Assembly: GCA_002245135.1 (NCBI GenBank)
Contig: NGBS01000612.1
Location: 1-64,000, forward strand
DNA length: 64,000 nucleotides
Source of the DNA: Proteromonas lacertae
Taxonomy: Eukaryota > Sar > Bigyra > Opalinata > Proteromonadidae
Direction of reading: 5' to 3'
Shown here: positions 41,101 to 49,600 of the stretch, piece by piece
How the letters are laid out: the number at the start of each line of letters is the position of its first letter
Position numbering within the stretch: position 1 is the stretch's first letter
Notes under the pieces: model-generated
What the model was told of the DNA's origin: nothing
What the model saw: the letters and a program-made list of their open reading frames with translations, nothing else
Database searches by the model: none
Translations under genes and position numbers: made by a program

Positions 41101-42882
41101 ATCAAGTATGTGAAGATTTGCTTTTTCATTCTCTGAGTTAAAACATGATTGTAAACTTATAACTACATTGTTATAGAACTGTTCAATGTTTGAAGAATTA
41201 TTAATATAACTTGTTTGACTTGTTATTATTGAGATTCTTGAATATTTAACCTTCAATGTAATTAAGTTCTGTAATAATAACCAAATTGGTTTGACTGTTG
41301 TATTGTATGATTCTAATGAAAATTGATCTACTTTAATTGATGGATAGAAGTTTAATATTTGATCAATTTGCTTATCTTTCAATTCTGAATGATTTAATAG
41401 TTGATTATAACTATCTTTGTTTTGAATATCAACTGTGAATGACTTATCATTATTATAATCAAATCCATGTCCATTTAGAACATAATAACAATTACAATCT
41501 TTTGGAATTACATCTTGTAATAATGTTTGAATTTCTTTTGTACAGAATACTAACCATAATTTATCTTTACTTGTATTACTCTTTGCATTAGTAATTGGTT
41601 TTGTTATATGTTGGTAATGATATAACCATTTTGATGGTTGTTCTACTAATGATTCTAATAATGCTTTTTCACCTGCTTTCTTTAATTGTAAATTCTTGAT
41701 TGACATTACTAATTGTCCATCTTCAGAAAATAAATATACATTTGACTTTAATACTTGATCATTTTGAGATACACCACTCTCCATTGAATGACACCATAAT
41801 GTTTGATTTGGTTGTGGTTTTCTGAAATAATATAATTCGCCAATTTGAATTGGTATATATGTAGAACCTCCAATATTATCAAAGAATGTTGTTGCTATTA
41901 ATTGGAAACATGAATCTATCAAACCAGGGAATAATTCATAACCATCTTTCTCTAAATCTGATGATGGGAATCTCATTTGACATAGCGCTTCATGATTACC
42001 TCTATAAATATCACCAATCCATCTAAATGCATGACCTAAATGGTATTGTCTATCCCACATCATTTTATAGAATTCTTTACTGGATGATTTCCCCAAATTA
42101 CATCTATTCATTATTGTTGATAAATAACTTGACGATAATGAAGATCTTATACTACTACTATTACTTTGATGTAATACAAATGAACCATTGCTATTCTGAA
42201 CCCATTTATCTTCTGATTCTGTGATGAAATGACTATAAATGGTGTAATTATTATTAACATCAATAACTGTTTGAACTTCTCTTCCTTCTTCATGATTAGG
42301 TAAAACAATTGGCTCATAAAACACAACATTATTTAATTGGTATAAGTTATTAGGGTTTGCATGACTATGTAAATGACATATTGCTCCTAATATTAATGAT
42401 ACATAAGAAGCACCTGGTACTACACATGTATGATGTAATATATGATCAGCTAAGAATGGTAACATTACACTGTTGTATTGAGCTATAAATATTGTTTCAT
42501 CTAATGGATTTTCTTGTAAATAACCAACTATTGGAGCTATTAACTTCTTACCACTTCCTGTATTATCTAATTTTGGTATATCAGCCCAATATGATCTATT
42601 ATTCCAAGGATATGTTGGTATTTTGGCTTTAGGAACGTTTAGTTCTTGTTTTGTATAGACTGTTTCATATCCACTCAATACTAATTCTGATAAATTACTA
42701 ATGAATGATTTATTATCTGCTACTTTTCTATTTAATGAAGAAATCCATCTTGCTGAATTCTCAGGTAATATATTCTTTGCCATTCCTGTTAATATTGGAT
42801 GTGGACCACATTCTAAATATAATGAAATACCTGTAGATAATAATGTTTCAATTGATTGAGTGAATTGAACTGGATTTCGCAA
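28720..42882 (-). CDS. PKS block G: end of module 4, modules 5 and 6, ACP7 and the start of KS7
   Basis: 4720 residues in one open frame. In order: AT4 C-terminus; DH4 (HILHHTCVVP near 42445); ER4 (GLNFRDV near 40840); a degenerate KR4; ACP5 (GMDSLM near 39040); KS5; a degenerate AT5; DH5 (HVINGFTIVP, the canonical HxxxGxxxxP, near 36388); KR5; ACP6 (GVDSVL); KS6; AT6 (Ser kept, His lost); KR6 (A-type); ACP7 (GFDSLM near 29375); and the first part of KS7. The last dozen or so residues are out of frame after a one-base loss near 28768-28775 (an A/G run in the coding strand). Despite three damaged domains there is no stop over 14 kb, which suggests selection on the frame. Confidence 0.88.
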   Translation of the reverse strand: MRNPVQFTQSIETLLSTGISLYLECGPHPILTGMAKNILPENSARWISSLNRKVADNKSFISNLSELVLSGYETVYTKQELNVPKAKIPTYPWNNRSYWADIPKLDNTGSGKKLIAPIVGYLQENPLDETIFIAQYNSVMLPFLADHILHHTCVVPGASYVSLILGAICHLHSHANPNNLYQLNNVVFYEPIVLPNHEEGREVQTVIDVNNNYTIYSHFITESEDKWVQNSNGSFVLHQSNSSSIRSSLSSSYLSTIMNRCNLGKSSSKEFYKMMWDRQYHLGHAFRWIGDIYRGNHEALCQMRFPSSDLEKDGYELFPGLIDSCFQLIATTFFDNIGGSTYIPIQIGELYYFRKPQPNQTLWCHSMESGVSQNDQVLKSNVYLFSEDGQLVMSIKNLQLKKAGEKALLESLVEQPSKWLYHYQHITKPITNAKSNTSKDKLWLVFCTKEIQTLLQDVIPKDCNCYYVLNGHGFDYNNDKSFTVDIQNKDSYNQLLNHSELKDKQIDQILNFYPSIKVDQFSLESYNTTVKPIWLLLQNLITLKVKYSRISIITSQTSYINNSSNIEQFYNNVVISLQSCFNSENEKANLHILDIDNINGINKEVIDDITSTDEDIISYNNGSRYITRLAETNTKSFEYSDSVKYAIPVKGSIDNLKIINYSTPVPADDQILVRVYATGLNFRDVMNVLDMYPGDPGPLGGEGAGIVVKVGKNITDFKVGDEVFGILPNALNSYSLTYPEYITIKPKHLTFEECATLTVTYMTAYHGLITLGKLNKDDTILIHSISGGVGIAALHIASWIGCKVIIGTASTDKKRDYCKSLGAHYLFNSRNTEYADEIRKVTNNNGVTIVLNSLTGKDFIEKTVSVLAQNGRFVEIGKANIWSKETMNEKRPDVEYYHFDLVHMWETDRPLIKNMLNSLVDSFNQQKLIPLRHYDFPFDQAIDGFKFMSHAKHIGKVVISQKKSVGVHLPQNCTYIVIGEYNKTSYSVAKYLIKHGANQILLLTENSDNNELNAKLDKYRNLGNTITVEQCNIKDSNELTTILSKQQHVRGLFYINSNQQQNHSIESYQYEEYVNESNTIETLYKLHSVYSEPILDYFVVINDSVTSYLNKNGEYSQLSISSFADNLCNYRMQIGFPSFSINLTNLNEDLNKVPIGVSPLTVKEIIKLIDVSLVTYIPNEVVLHISWNKYLKSINLQSQHISTLFKSLIPAHTITSKSSKHTTSSGESQVIPELIQQLLNTPQNNRKTVMSNFVKSVVIKVLMLDSSHPLDVNQPLVDMGMDSLMSRELRNLLGQALDKQLSVTIAYDYPNVKLLTDYLLDSIDFSQYSSSNTDNTQEEEQIQSSSGNEHEPIAIIGMSCRFPGGANTPEQYWENLINSKDCVCEIPKSRFNIGNYYDPDKTVPGKMATKYAGLIDDVKSFDPLFFGISPREVLSMDPQQRLLLEVAYEALERAHYPPQPGEATNTGVFIGITTNDYNLLKARLPYVKIDSFFGTGSSTSAASGRLSYIFNYTGPSMPLDTACSSSLVAIHLGVQSLRRHECNMVVSGGVSLLLEPDLFINFSKAGMLAPDGKCKTFDASANGYVRGEGCGIIVLKRLSDAMKDNDNILGIIRGSAVNQDGRSSGLTAPNGPSQQKVIRSALRDANVKASDISYIEAHGTGTSLGDPIEANSLATVLSSNRSSNQELVLGSVKTNIGHLEGAAGIAGVIKIILALQHNKIPGNLHFHSLNPAIDMGSLSYTIPTNTIDWPEGYSTKIAGISSFGFTGTNAHLIIEESPVQQELKSNNNRKYTNISFVAKTEKSLIDYANKLSVFIKNNSDRISDISHEMNIVLMNYPYRLSITADCNNLENTIEQLKSVSANNNNNNEVYKMIEEVNQSVIVLTDVNLDSSVYILSLTCLDEIVNECNSLCISNYKQSLNELISSKQNIEVCQYFMIYITAQLLNKLNVLCNCYCAVGVAEIVVLVLSNSITLADGLKLLSEHTIDNTLNNPNMPIILESVNNIINNADEIHTHLNAIGSSNISNEITCWKSIPEDIVDYITVNDITSKLPKSEKINSMELNMMSEETIYNSLSKLFINGCDVNFKELDKNYQFSYISIPTYCFTNQPFWIDAKSLSEEQENALSLAITSQISPILGQLIKSPFTKDILFVSQFSCSTMPVLADHVINGFTIVPAVFDLAFILEAAVYTNGNKSQTLENIAIPAAVLLKDEEDSKGMQLVLTDNNNKPDCKNWVLYSYKSGDETDKNSWLANAMGELTPYNDNTNKQHELPQSIEKRCPITITREDFYKFMYEREYDLRTNFQLIETIHRNDVEGVCRLSIVSPELSKGFQLYPIYFDCCIQIIMSIIAWDVSPEGFTTYVPMSIKQFNLHKSSTTAKEIYVHTVLNQGSKLGDETIGANMTLMDENGEIIAEAIEFRVKRAGKELLAQSLMEDLSSWYYNVNWNETPIDKSSAIEKQSLNNLIFSNDKNNEVISKELLQQISDCHNIIVNRGDNYNKHNDNEYTIKPNNMNDIQQLFDDINTSISNIIYLWSVDTNENNLYQNVESLLYITQKISKLSTLPRLYIITKNVNSVTESDKEISIFQSPFYGFSKVISLEIPSLHCTYIDLSDNSVSLLVEEILNPNNENEVAYRGNNRYTSSITRLKKGKTTYKVSPEGLYVITGGYGGLGLLTAKWLIKNGGKHICLIGRHGSNNRIESSVKEMEEKGVEIIRGKCDIGNEEDVHKVFKELSSNHEIFGIIHCAGIINDGLIKDLKFEEFENVMNPKIIGSWNLHKESLNHNKLNMFVLFSSATSVIGNVGQSNYACGNAFLDSLSYYRHTNNLCSNVINWGPWSSVGMAVNTKNLIDTMKSIGVTLLDPERGMQAFGESICIDSPQCMVIPIEWSKYVSQFSTNNVPHLFQALAKSSSKKKAKASAGASSALSNNGLFKQISSVPENKRLAFLIGYIQKLVSEVLDIGDGNSISPKQALSEVGVDSVLAVEVRNKLSEAVGTTLSGTLLFDYPTIENLAGYLLSEVLVINEGEESDEEGKESHFSNEPIAIVGMSCRMPGGGNSPDEFWDCIKDGKDCVTTVPQSRWDHSYFYDPSNKDAPGKAVTDRGGFLTVDPSLFDAQFFGISKREAEFMDPQQRMLLEVTWEALETAGIPPDSWLGAKIGTFLGICAGDYQLLLTKGGDLEYMTGFYGTGNSDAVAAGRISYTLGFKGPAFTVDTACSSALLAVHLACQAIRNGECTAAVAGGAHLLIAPDLYINFSKAKMLSPNGRCATFDEAADGFCRGEGSSVVVLKRLSDAIKDGDNIQAIIRGSATNHDGRSNTLTAPNGPSQQMVIRDALKMGNVKPSEVSYLEAHGTGTSLGDPIEVQAAGSVLGNGRSKDHPLVLGSVKASIGHLEGSAGISGLTKVIMMMKNKTIPPQCHFHKLNPMINIDTIPAVIPLEKMKWEDESGHLIAGVSSFGFGGSNVHMVVENYESQKSIANLHRNSENILIISARTEYSYKNLIKKYIDYLQTTKDSIEDICYTSCIGRQHFPKFRVAIPCSSKSEAIQTLQSEYSGRRYLHSESTSITMMFAGYGSQYFNMGKELYESQPIFKENMDECNRILSSYLSPNLLEVLYNEENKELVNDTKYTQPCLFSMEYSLYKMWESYGIEPTYLVGFSIGEYVAGVVSGIMSLEDGLKLISVRGKLMSSLEHGKGGMLAVFLESEKVLEYINKYNGIEIGCYNGPKLNVVSGLISEIEKLENELKKDNVNYRGLEYVDLAYYSSMMNPILEDYRNIATSVKYNKPSIKIISNTTGELVSGDEMSKADYWVEHCYKPVHFEKQIETLLKLPQTLVLEVSPEGLLTGMAKRCNNSKSTQWITTLDKTSKDNHSINNSFKALYECGVTIDWKQIYDQQNYMKVILPSYVFDEKKYWLEQCNIEYDGYIPKRLAGLVQTQQSNVSEDEGIYYDLKWIDYKPSVVNNNQLKYQSYLILNDNKNIGVKYAESIVQLGGKVIIVTNTNISSTSIPQSQIYSIQSITNEEESNKLFKSILSEINTVDCVVDFWSLNSEYKDDYEVIKQSLSNVTGHMKHLVMTISKLPDNHHPKIWFITCGSVGPTHNINLTQSPVWGFGRAVSLEISDIWGGLIDIDPENNNTNVSDLISLISYGNNMQEDSISIRDSKYYVQRVMMSEPLAAPTGISFDGEKCYLITGGFGGVAQIVSKWLVEHGAKHLVLTSRTALPFRSEWNGLDKNNKYYERVQYVLELEKMGATVDVQAVDTNDYSAMKNLFDHLQYPLDGILHAAGLMTNDMIETMSDEVLYSVLKPKIVGTWILHELSKSIPLTYFIAFSSISAVWGSNQLAHYSAANIFLDTLIHNRNSNGLCGSTINWGILAPGGMATNENVEASRVLGLYPLKNQEILSTMEIIMSNNINQKIAVKLDWNKFKPLYEIRCKRPLLNNVGPKDSGIGVAATKKSYEDAEFLHQLALSGLDNRKTLIRDYIVKIVRSIIDADELDCDDGLFEIGFDSLMSIELRNKIQNQLNVTVTSTLAFDYPSINAIVDYLIQDVFDFDSIIENYTNLNKPTTPVETTKQTTAVVNPIVQPQVVTETIISDSMTEPIAVVGYGCRLPGANNPEELWKVLLEGLDCVTEVPSDRWNADSFYSSDPNAEGKMISKWGGFVSNIEGFDPTFFNISPREAETMDPQQRLLLEVTWEALEDSGIVPSSLKRYKCRCICWYWYSRLC
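31660..32175 (-). repeat. AT repeat copy 6 (AT6, central part only)
   Basis: Only the central tract matches the family. Both flanks, including the catalytic-His segment and the GQGS segment, are divergent. The nucleophile segment (YLVGFSIGEY) is also different inside the tract. Confidence 0.8.
32481..33510 (-). repeat. KS repeat, module 6 copy
   Basis: 1030 bp, the same length as 15917-16946. Near-identical tracts alternate with clearly different stretches (around 33125-33160 and 33280-33390), a mosaic pattern. Confidence 0.82.
34362..34922 (-). repeat. KR repeat, module 5 copy
   Basis: 561 bp matching 17783-18343 base for base, with one visible difference (G at the position where the other copy has A, in ATTATTCC[A/G]GCAC). 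It covers the whole catalytic half of the KR. Confidence 0.88.
37876..38163 (-). repeat. KS repeat, module 5 copy
   Basis: 288 bp matching 21669-21956 with very few differences. It covers the segment from GYVRGEG to HGTGTSLGDPIE. Part of the same tract (about 160 bp) also occurs in KS1 (from about 62761) and KS2 (from about 56492). Confidence 0.85.
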
Positions 42883-43614
42883 GTGTTCGACCCAGTAATC
42901 AGCAGTTACTCATCTCATTTTCTTTTATTAAACTTCCACTTACATTACTGATTATATCTTTTACTGCTTTTCCATATTTAATCTCATTTGCCACTTTTCG
43001 AAATTCTTCTAAGATTGGATTCATCATTGAACTGTGGAAACCATGACTTACTTCTAATCGCTTATATCCAACCCCATCACTCTTTAGTTCATTCTCAAGT
43101 TTTTCAATCTCACTTATTAAACCACTTACTACATTCAGTTTTGGACCATTATAACATCCTATCTCTATACCATTATATTTATTTATATATTCCAACACTT
43201 TTTCACTTTCTAAAAATACAGCATAGCATTCCTCCTTTTCCATGTTCTAAACTACTCATCAATTTACCTCGAACACTTATCAACTTCAATCCATCTTCTA
43301 AACTCATTATTCCACTTACTACTCCAGCTACATATTCACCTATACTATGACCTAATACACATGAAGCTTCGATTCCAAAACTTGACCACATTTTGTATAA
43401 ACTATATTCCATACTGAATAAACAGGGTTGAGTGTATTTTGTATCATTCACTAATTCTTTATTTTCTTCATTATATAATACTTCTAATAGATTTGGAGAT
43501 AAATACGAGGATAATATTCTATTACATTCATCCATATTTTCTTTGAATATTGGTTGAGATTCATATAATTCTTTACCCATATTGAAATATTGAGATCCTT
43601 GACCTGTAAACATT
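42858..43614 (-). repeat. AT repeat copy 4 (AT4)
   Basis: Carries extra bases at about 43224 and about 42903 relative to all sister copies. The region around 43224 looks like a hybrid of the two sequence types seen in other copies (MLA versus MLC). Confidence 0.85.
42899..43243 (-). CDS. PKS block F: middle of AT4 (frame fragment between two one-base insertions)
   Basis: 114-residue fragment that carries AT4 on from the insertion at about 43224 to the second insertion at about 42903. It includes the VSHGFHSSMM segment with the catalytic His. The insertion sites are clear by comparison with AT3, AT6 and AT8, which have the same sequence without the extra bases. It is not an independent gene. 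Confidence 0.75.
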   Translation of the reverse strand: MEKEECYAVFLESEKVLEYINKYNGIEIGCYNGPKLNVVSGLISEIEKLENELKSDGVGYKRLEVSHGFHSSMMNPILEEFRKVANEIKYGKAVKDIISNVSGSLIKENEMSNC

Positions 43615-46600
43615 ACTGCTATTTCATCTGAATGATCATATATTTTGTTAAATGTAATTCCTTCCTTCACATTTTCAGTTGAATATTTCTTCAATACACG
43701 AACTACTGATTCATTATCTGCTTCTACCACTAATCCATAAGTTAAATGATCTCTATACATATTTGCTGTATTACATATCATATCATATTTATCAATTGAT
43801 ACTGATTCTAATAATTCAGCATATTTACCAGCTAATATTTTTAATGATTCTTCTGATTTTGCAGATAAATATAATAATCTTGGTTTATAACTTGGTATTT
43901 TTTCATTGTTCTGCGTTTCATTATTATTATTATAGTTTTCTAATATAACATGAGCATTTGTTCCACTAAATCCAAATGAACTTACACCAATACAACATTT
44001 ATTATCAGTTTCTGGTAATGGTAAAGGTTTTGTTGGAATTGCTATCTTTAAATCATTCAAATTGAAGTGATGATTACATTTATTAAAGTGTAAATTGGGT
44101 GGAATTGTCTTATTTTCTAACATTAATACTGATTTAATCAAACTTGCAATACCTGAAGCTGATTCCAAATGTCCAATATTTGTCTTTACAGCACCAACAT
44201 ATAATGGACTATCATTGTGATATGATTTGAATATATTTGCTAAAGCTTCTACTTCTATTGGATCTCCTAAAGATGTGCCTGTTCCATGAGCTTCAATATA
44301 ACTTATATCACTAGCTTTTACATTTGCATCTCTTAAAGCACTTCGAATTACTTTCTGTTGAGATGGACCATTTGGAGCTGTTAATCCACTACTTCGACCA
44401 TCTTGATTAATAGCTGAACCTTTAATAACTGCACGAATATAATCACCATCTCTAATTGCATCATTCAATCTCTTTAATACCAATACACCACAACCTTCAC
44501 CTCTGCCATACCCATTAGCTGAATCATCAAATGTCTTACATCTTCCATCTGGAGATAACATTCCAGCTTTACATAAATTAACCATTAACTCAGGTGATAA
44601 CATTATATGAACACCGCCAGATAAAGCCATATTACATTCACCTCTCAATAAACTCTTGCAAGCTACATGTAATGCAACTAATGATGATGAACATGCTGTA
44701 TCAATTGCAATAGCTGGACCTATTAATCCTAATGTATAAGCTACACGACCTGGTATTACATTCAATGATGTTCCTGTTCCATAATATTGATCAATGTTTT
44801 GAGCATCATTTTGTACGATTTGTATAGATCTATAATCACTATGTGAAACACCAACATAAGTACCTACCTTCTTTCCTGACAATGAACTTGGTCTAATATT
44901 TGCATTTTCTAATGCTTCCCACACTACTTGTAATAATATTCTTTGCTGTGGATCTAATGAAGCAGCTTCTCTTGGTGAAATACCAAAGAATTCTGGATCA
45001 AATTTTTCAATATTATCCAAAAATCCACCTTCTTTTACTGACATTTTACCTGGTTTACTTGGATCTGGATCATAATAACTACTACTCCATCTTCCAGCTG
45101 GAACTGTACTAATTGCATCAATTCCATTGTATAATAATCTCCAAAATTCTTCTTCATTTGCTGCTTTAGGGAATCTACATCCCATACCAACAATTGCTAT
45201 ACTATCATCACTTTGTTTTTGAATAGTTTCTTCATTTTCATCATCTGAATCTAATACATTACTATTAATATAAATAGTATTTAAATAATCCACCATTTTC
45301 TGAATTGTTGGATAATCATACGGAATTGTGGATGATACTTTTGAACCAACTATATTAGATAATTCTGATACAATTTCAACTGATGTTATTGAATCCATTC
45401 CTAATTCTATCAATGGACGGTTTATATCTATAGTTGCTGATTCAATACATAATATCTTACCAATAATTATCTTTACATTTTCTAATAAATTAATATTCTT
45501 ACTCTTTTTATGACTTGAAGACTTTGATTTTGTTGATTTTGTTACACATTTTTCAAATATTGTTTCTAATGCAGTATTATTATAAGCTAATGAATATTTA
45601 TTCCAATCAATATCAGCTACTATTACTCCATTTTCACCATTACTTAATATTGTATTAAATGATTTCATTGCTGTGTCAGAAGATAATGGTTTTAATCCAA
45701 TCTTATCATATTTTGTATCACTTAAAGCAGAATACATTCCACTTTCTTCCCAAATACTCCAATTGATAGTTATTGATGGTAATCCTTGACTTCTACGTAA
45801 TACTGATATTGAATCTAAATAAGAATTAGCAGCTGAATATGGAGACATTGATGTAGAACCCCATACTGAACTGATTGATGAGAATAATACGAAATAATCT
45901 AAAGATAATGATAAACTACATTCATGTAAATTGTATGTTCCTTCAACTTTAGATGACATTATTTTATGAATATCTTCAACAGACATTGAATTTATATCTT
46001 TCAAATATAATACACCAGCACAATGGAAAATACCTTTTACTGGACATTCATTTGTATTTACTTTATTTATAACATTCTGTAAATCACTCTTATTAGTAAT
46101 ATCTACACTTTCAACAATAATTTCACATCCTTTTGATTTAAATCCATCAACAATTGATTGTTTTTCTTGTGTTAAACCTGATCTACATAATATGGTTATA
46201 TGTTTTGCACCATTATCAATAAGGTTGTTTATTACTTGAATTCCTATACCTCCTAATCCACCTGTTACTATATAATTACTATTATTATTAATCTTTAATT
46301 GAGTTGAATTACTTAAACTGCATGATTCAATACGTTTAGTATAAGACTTATGATCTGAGTATACTTCTATTATTTTATCATAATTCAATATATCTGTAAT
46401 AGCTTGACAGGTAGTTTGATCATCATATGATTCTGGTATATCGATTAAACCACCAAATATTGACGATGCTTCTGAAGCTATGGTTAAACCAAATCCCCAA
46501 ATTGGACTTTCATTTACATTAACATTTGATGATTGATTTATTGATTGTGATTGATGTGTTATAATATATAATTTTAATTGATATTTCATTTCATTTATTG

Positions 46601-49600
46601 ATTTCACTATATTCATTATTGCTTCACATCCATTGCTATATATAGTATTATAATCAAATCCTGATTCTGGTTTATCATAACAGTAAACTAACTTTCCAAT
46701 AACAGATTTACTATTAATTGTTTCTAACAATTGTTTTAATGTATTAACATCTTGTGGATTAACACTTCCATTATGATCATTTAAAGAATATGATTGGCTA
46801 GTTTGTATGCTATAAACATTCTTATGATAAGCATTAATATTGTGCATTAATGAGTTGTATAAACTACCTTCACCTATTACTACAACTGATTTATCTTCTT
46901 CTATTGGCTTTGCTTTCTGTGTATTATTATTAACCGACCATTTTGATTGAAAATAAATGGATTTTCCTTGTGCTAATTGTGGTAATATCTTATTATCGTT
47001 TCTTTCAAACCAATAGTATTGATGATCAAATTGATAAGATGGTAATAATATCTTATTTCCACCAATTAATTTCATATACTTATTGAATGTAATTGAATAA
47101 CTTACAGTATATAATTTTGATAAACAATTCATTATTTCTTCCACAGAATTTGATTTGTTTCTATTCATTGTTGGAACTACTGAATTTACAGGAACTAAAT
47201 CCATATGGTTTATCATACCAGTTAAAATTGAATCAGGACCAATTTCTAATACAGGAATATTAAGTTTTGACAATGTTTCTATAGACTGTAAGAACTTTAC
47301 TGGATTTCGCAAGTGTTCGACCCAGTAATCAGCATTACTCATCTCATTTTCTTTTATTAAACTTCCACTTACATTACTGATTATATCTTTTACTGCTTTT
47401 CCATATTTAATCTCATTTGCCACTTTTCGAAATTCTTCTAAGATTGGATTCATCATTGAACTGTGGAAACCATGACTTACTTCTAATCGCTTATATCCAA
47501 CCCCATCACTCTTCAATTCATTCTCAAGTTTTTCAATCTCACTTATTAAACCACTTACTACATTCAGTTTTGGACCATTATAACATCCTATCTCTATACC
47601 ATTATATTTATTTATATATTCTAACACTTTTTCACTTTCTAAAAATACACATAACATTCCTCCTTTTCCATGTTCTAAACTACTCATCAATTTACCTCGA
47701 ACACTTATCAACTTCAATCCATCTTCTAAACTCATTATTCCACTTACTACTCCAGCTACATATTCACCTATACTATGACCTAATACACATGAAGCTTCGA
47801 TTCCAAAACTTGACCACATCTTATATAAACTATATTCCATACTGAATAAACAGGGTTGAGTGTATTTTGTATCATTCAACAATTCTTTATTTTCTTCATT
47901 ATATAATACTTCTAATAGATTTGGAGATAAATATGAGGATAATATTCTATTACATTCATCCATATTTTCTTTGAATATTGGTTGAGATTCATATAATTCT
48001 TTACCCATATTGAAATATTGAGATCCTTGACCTGTAAATGCAAATGCAATACCTGTTCTATCTTCACTAACAACACCAACATTACACTTTGTATTATCAT
48101 TCAAATATTCTTCTAATTTTGATATAATTTCTTCAACATCTTTTACTAGGAATGATAAACGATTTTCTAAATGTGATCTACCAAATATCATTGTATAACA
48201 CACATCATAAACATTCAATTCAGATGAATGAACTTTTAAATATTCTACATATCTTTCAGCTAATAATTTCAATGATTTTTCTGATTTTGCTGACAATGTA
48301 AATATTGGAGTAAATGATCTGTTTGGTGTTTGTAAATGTCTTCTTGGAGCATTTTCTAATACAATATGAGCATTTGTTCCACTAAATCCAAATGAACTTA
48401 CACCACAGATTTCCTTCTGTTTGTTTGGCCATTCTGTTGCAGACAATGGAATAGTAAGTTTTAATTCTTCTAAGTTAATCATTGGATTTACTGTTTTGAA
48501 ATTGATTTGTGGACAAATCTTTTGATTCTGTAATGATAATACACATTTAATTATTCCGCTTATACCTGCAGCTGATTCTAAATGTCCAATATTGGCTTTA
48601 GCTGAACCAACTATTAATGGCTCTGATCTTTGTTTGAATACTTCACCTAATGCTTGAGCTTCTATTGGATCACCTAATGATGTTCCTGTTCCATGAGCTT
48701 CAACATAGCTTACATCTTCTGGAGATACACCAGCATCAGATAATGCTGTTCTAATACAATCTTGTTGAGATGGACCATTTGGAGCTGTTAAACCACTACT
48801 TCGACCATCTTGATTTACCGCACTTCCTGTGATTACTGCTAATATATTATCATTATCTCTAACAGCATCACTTAATCGTTTCAATACTACAAATCCAGCA
48901 CCTTCACCTCTTACATAACCATTAGCAGATGCATCAAATGTTTTACATTTTCCATCAGGAGATAGCATTCCAGCCTTTGAGAAATTAATCAGCATTTCTG
49001 GTGATAATATTAGATTTGCACCACCACATAATACTAAGTTAGATTCACCATTACGTAATGATTGACAACCTAAATGAACACTTACTAATGATGATGAACA
49101 TGCTGTATCTACTACTATGGAAGGACCTTTTAATCCTAAATAATATGATATTCTACCAGATGAAACACTGAATGTATTACCAGTTCCAAAGTATGGATCA
49201 ACATTATAACCATTTGATTGATTGTATAACAACTTATAATCATCAATACTAATACCAACATATACACCAGTCTTTGATCCATTTAATGATAATGGCGGAA
49301 TTGCTGCACTTTCTAATGCTTCCCATGATAATTCTAATAAGAATCTTTGTTGTGGATCCATTAATGATGCTTCTCTTGGAGAAATGCCAAAGAAATTTGG
49401 ATCAAAATCACCTGGATTCATTGATACAAAACCACCCCATTTTGATACTGTTGTACCTGGTACTGATTTATCTGAATTGTAGATTGCATCAACATCAAAT
49501 CTTTCTTTTGGTATTGTACTTATACAGTTTAATCCATTGATTAGATTATTCCAGAATTCTTCAGGTGAATTTGCATTTCCTGGTAATCTACAACTATAAC

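Larger units (their letters stand above)
38910..45208 (-). other. PKS module 4: KS-AT-DH-ER-(dead KR)-ACP
   Basis: KS4 about 45208-43930, AT4 about 43612-42730 (two one-base insertions), DH4 about 42540-41660, ER4 about 40960-40000, KR4 about 39975-39420, ACP5 about 39120-38910. KR4 has lost the Gly-rich nucleotide loop (VIGEYNKTSY instead of TGGxGGxG) and the YxxxN pair. Without a working KR the DH and ER have no substrate, so a beta-keto group is predicted unless another KR acts. DH4 is closest to DH7. Confidence 0.8.

Noticed and set aside
41000-41660. A C-methyltransferase between DH and ER of module 4 (and similar gaps in modules 1, 7 and 9)
   Set aside because: No SAM-binding Gly motif is visible. 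The length and pattern fit the structural half of the ketoreductase.
42899-43243. PKS frame breaks read as programmed ribosomal frameshifts
   Set aside because: Directions are mixed (insertions and deletions), there is no shared slippery site, and intact sister copies lack any shift.
42988-43350. Plus-strand open frames opposite the AT repeats (also 47417-47845 and 55263-55538)
   Set aside because: Shadows of the AT coding strand. Their similarity to each other is only the AT repeat seen from the other side.
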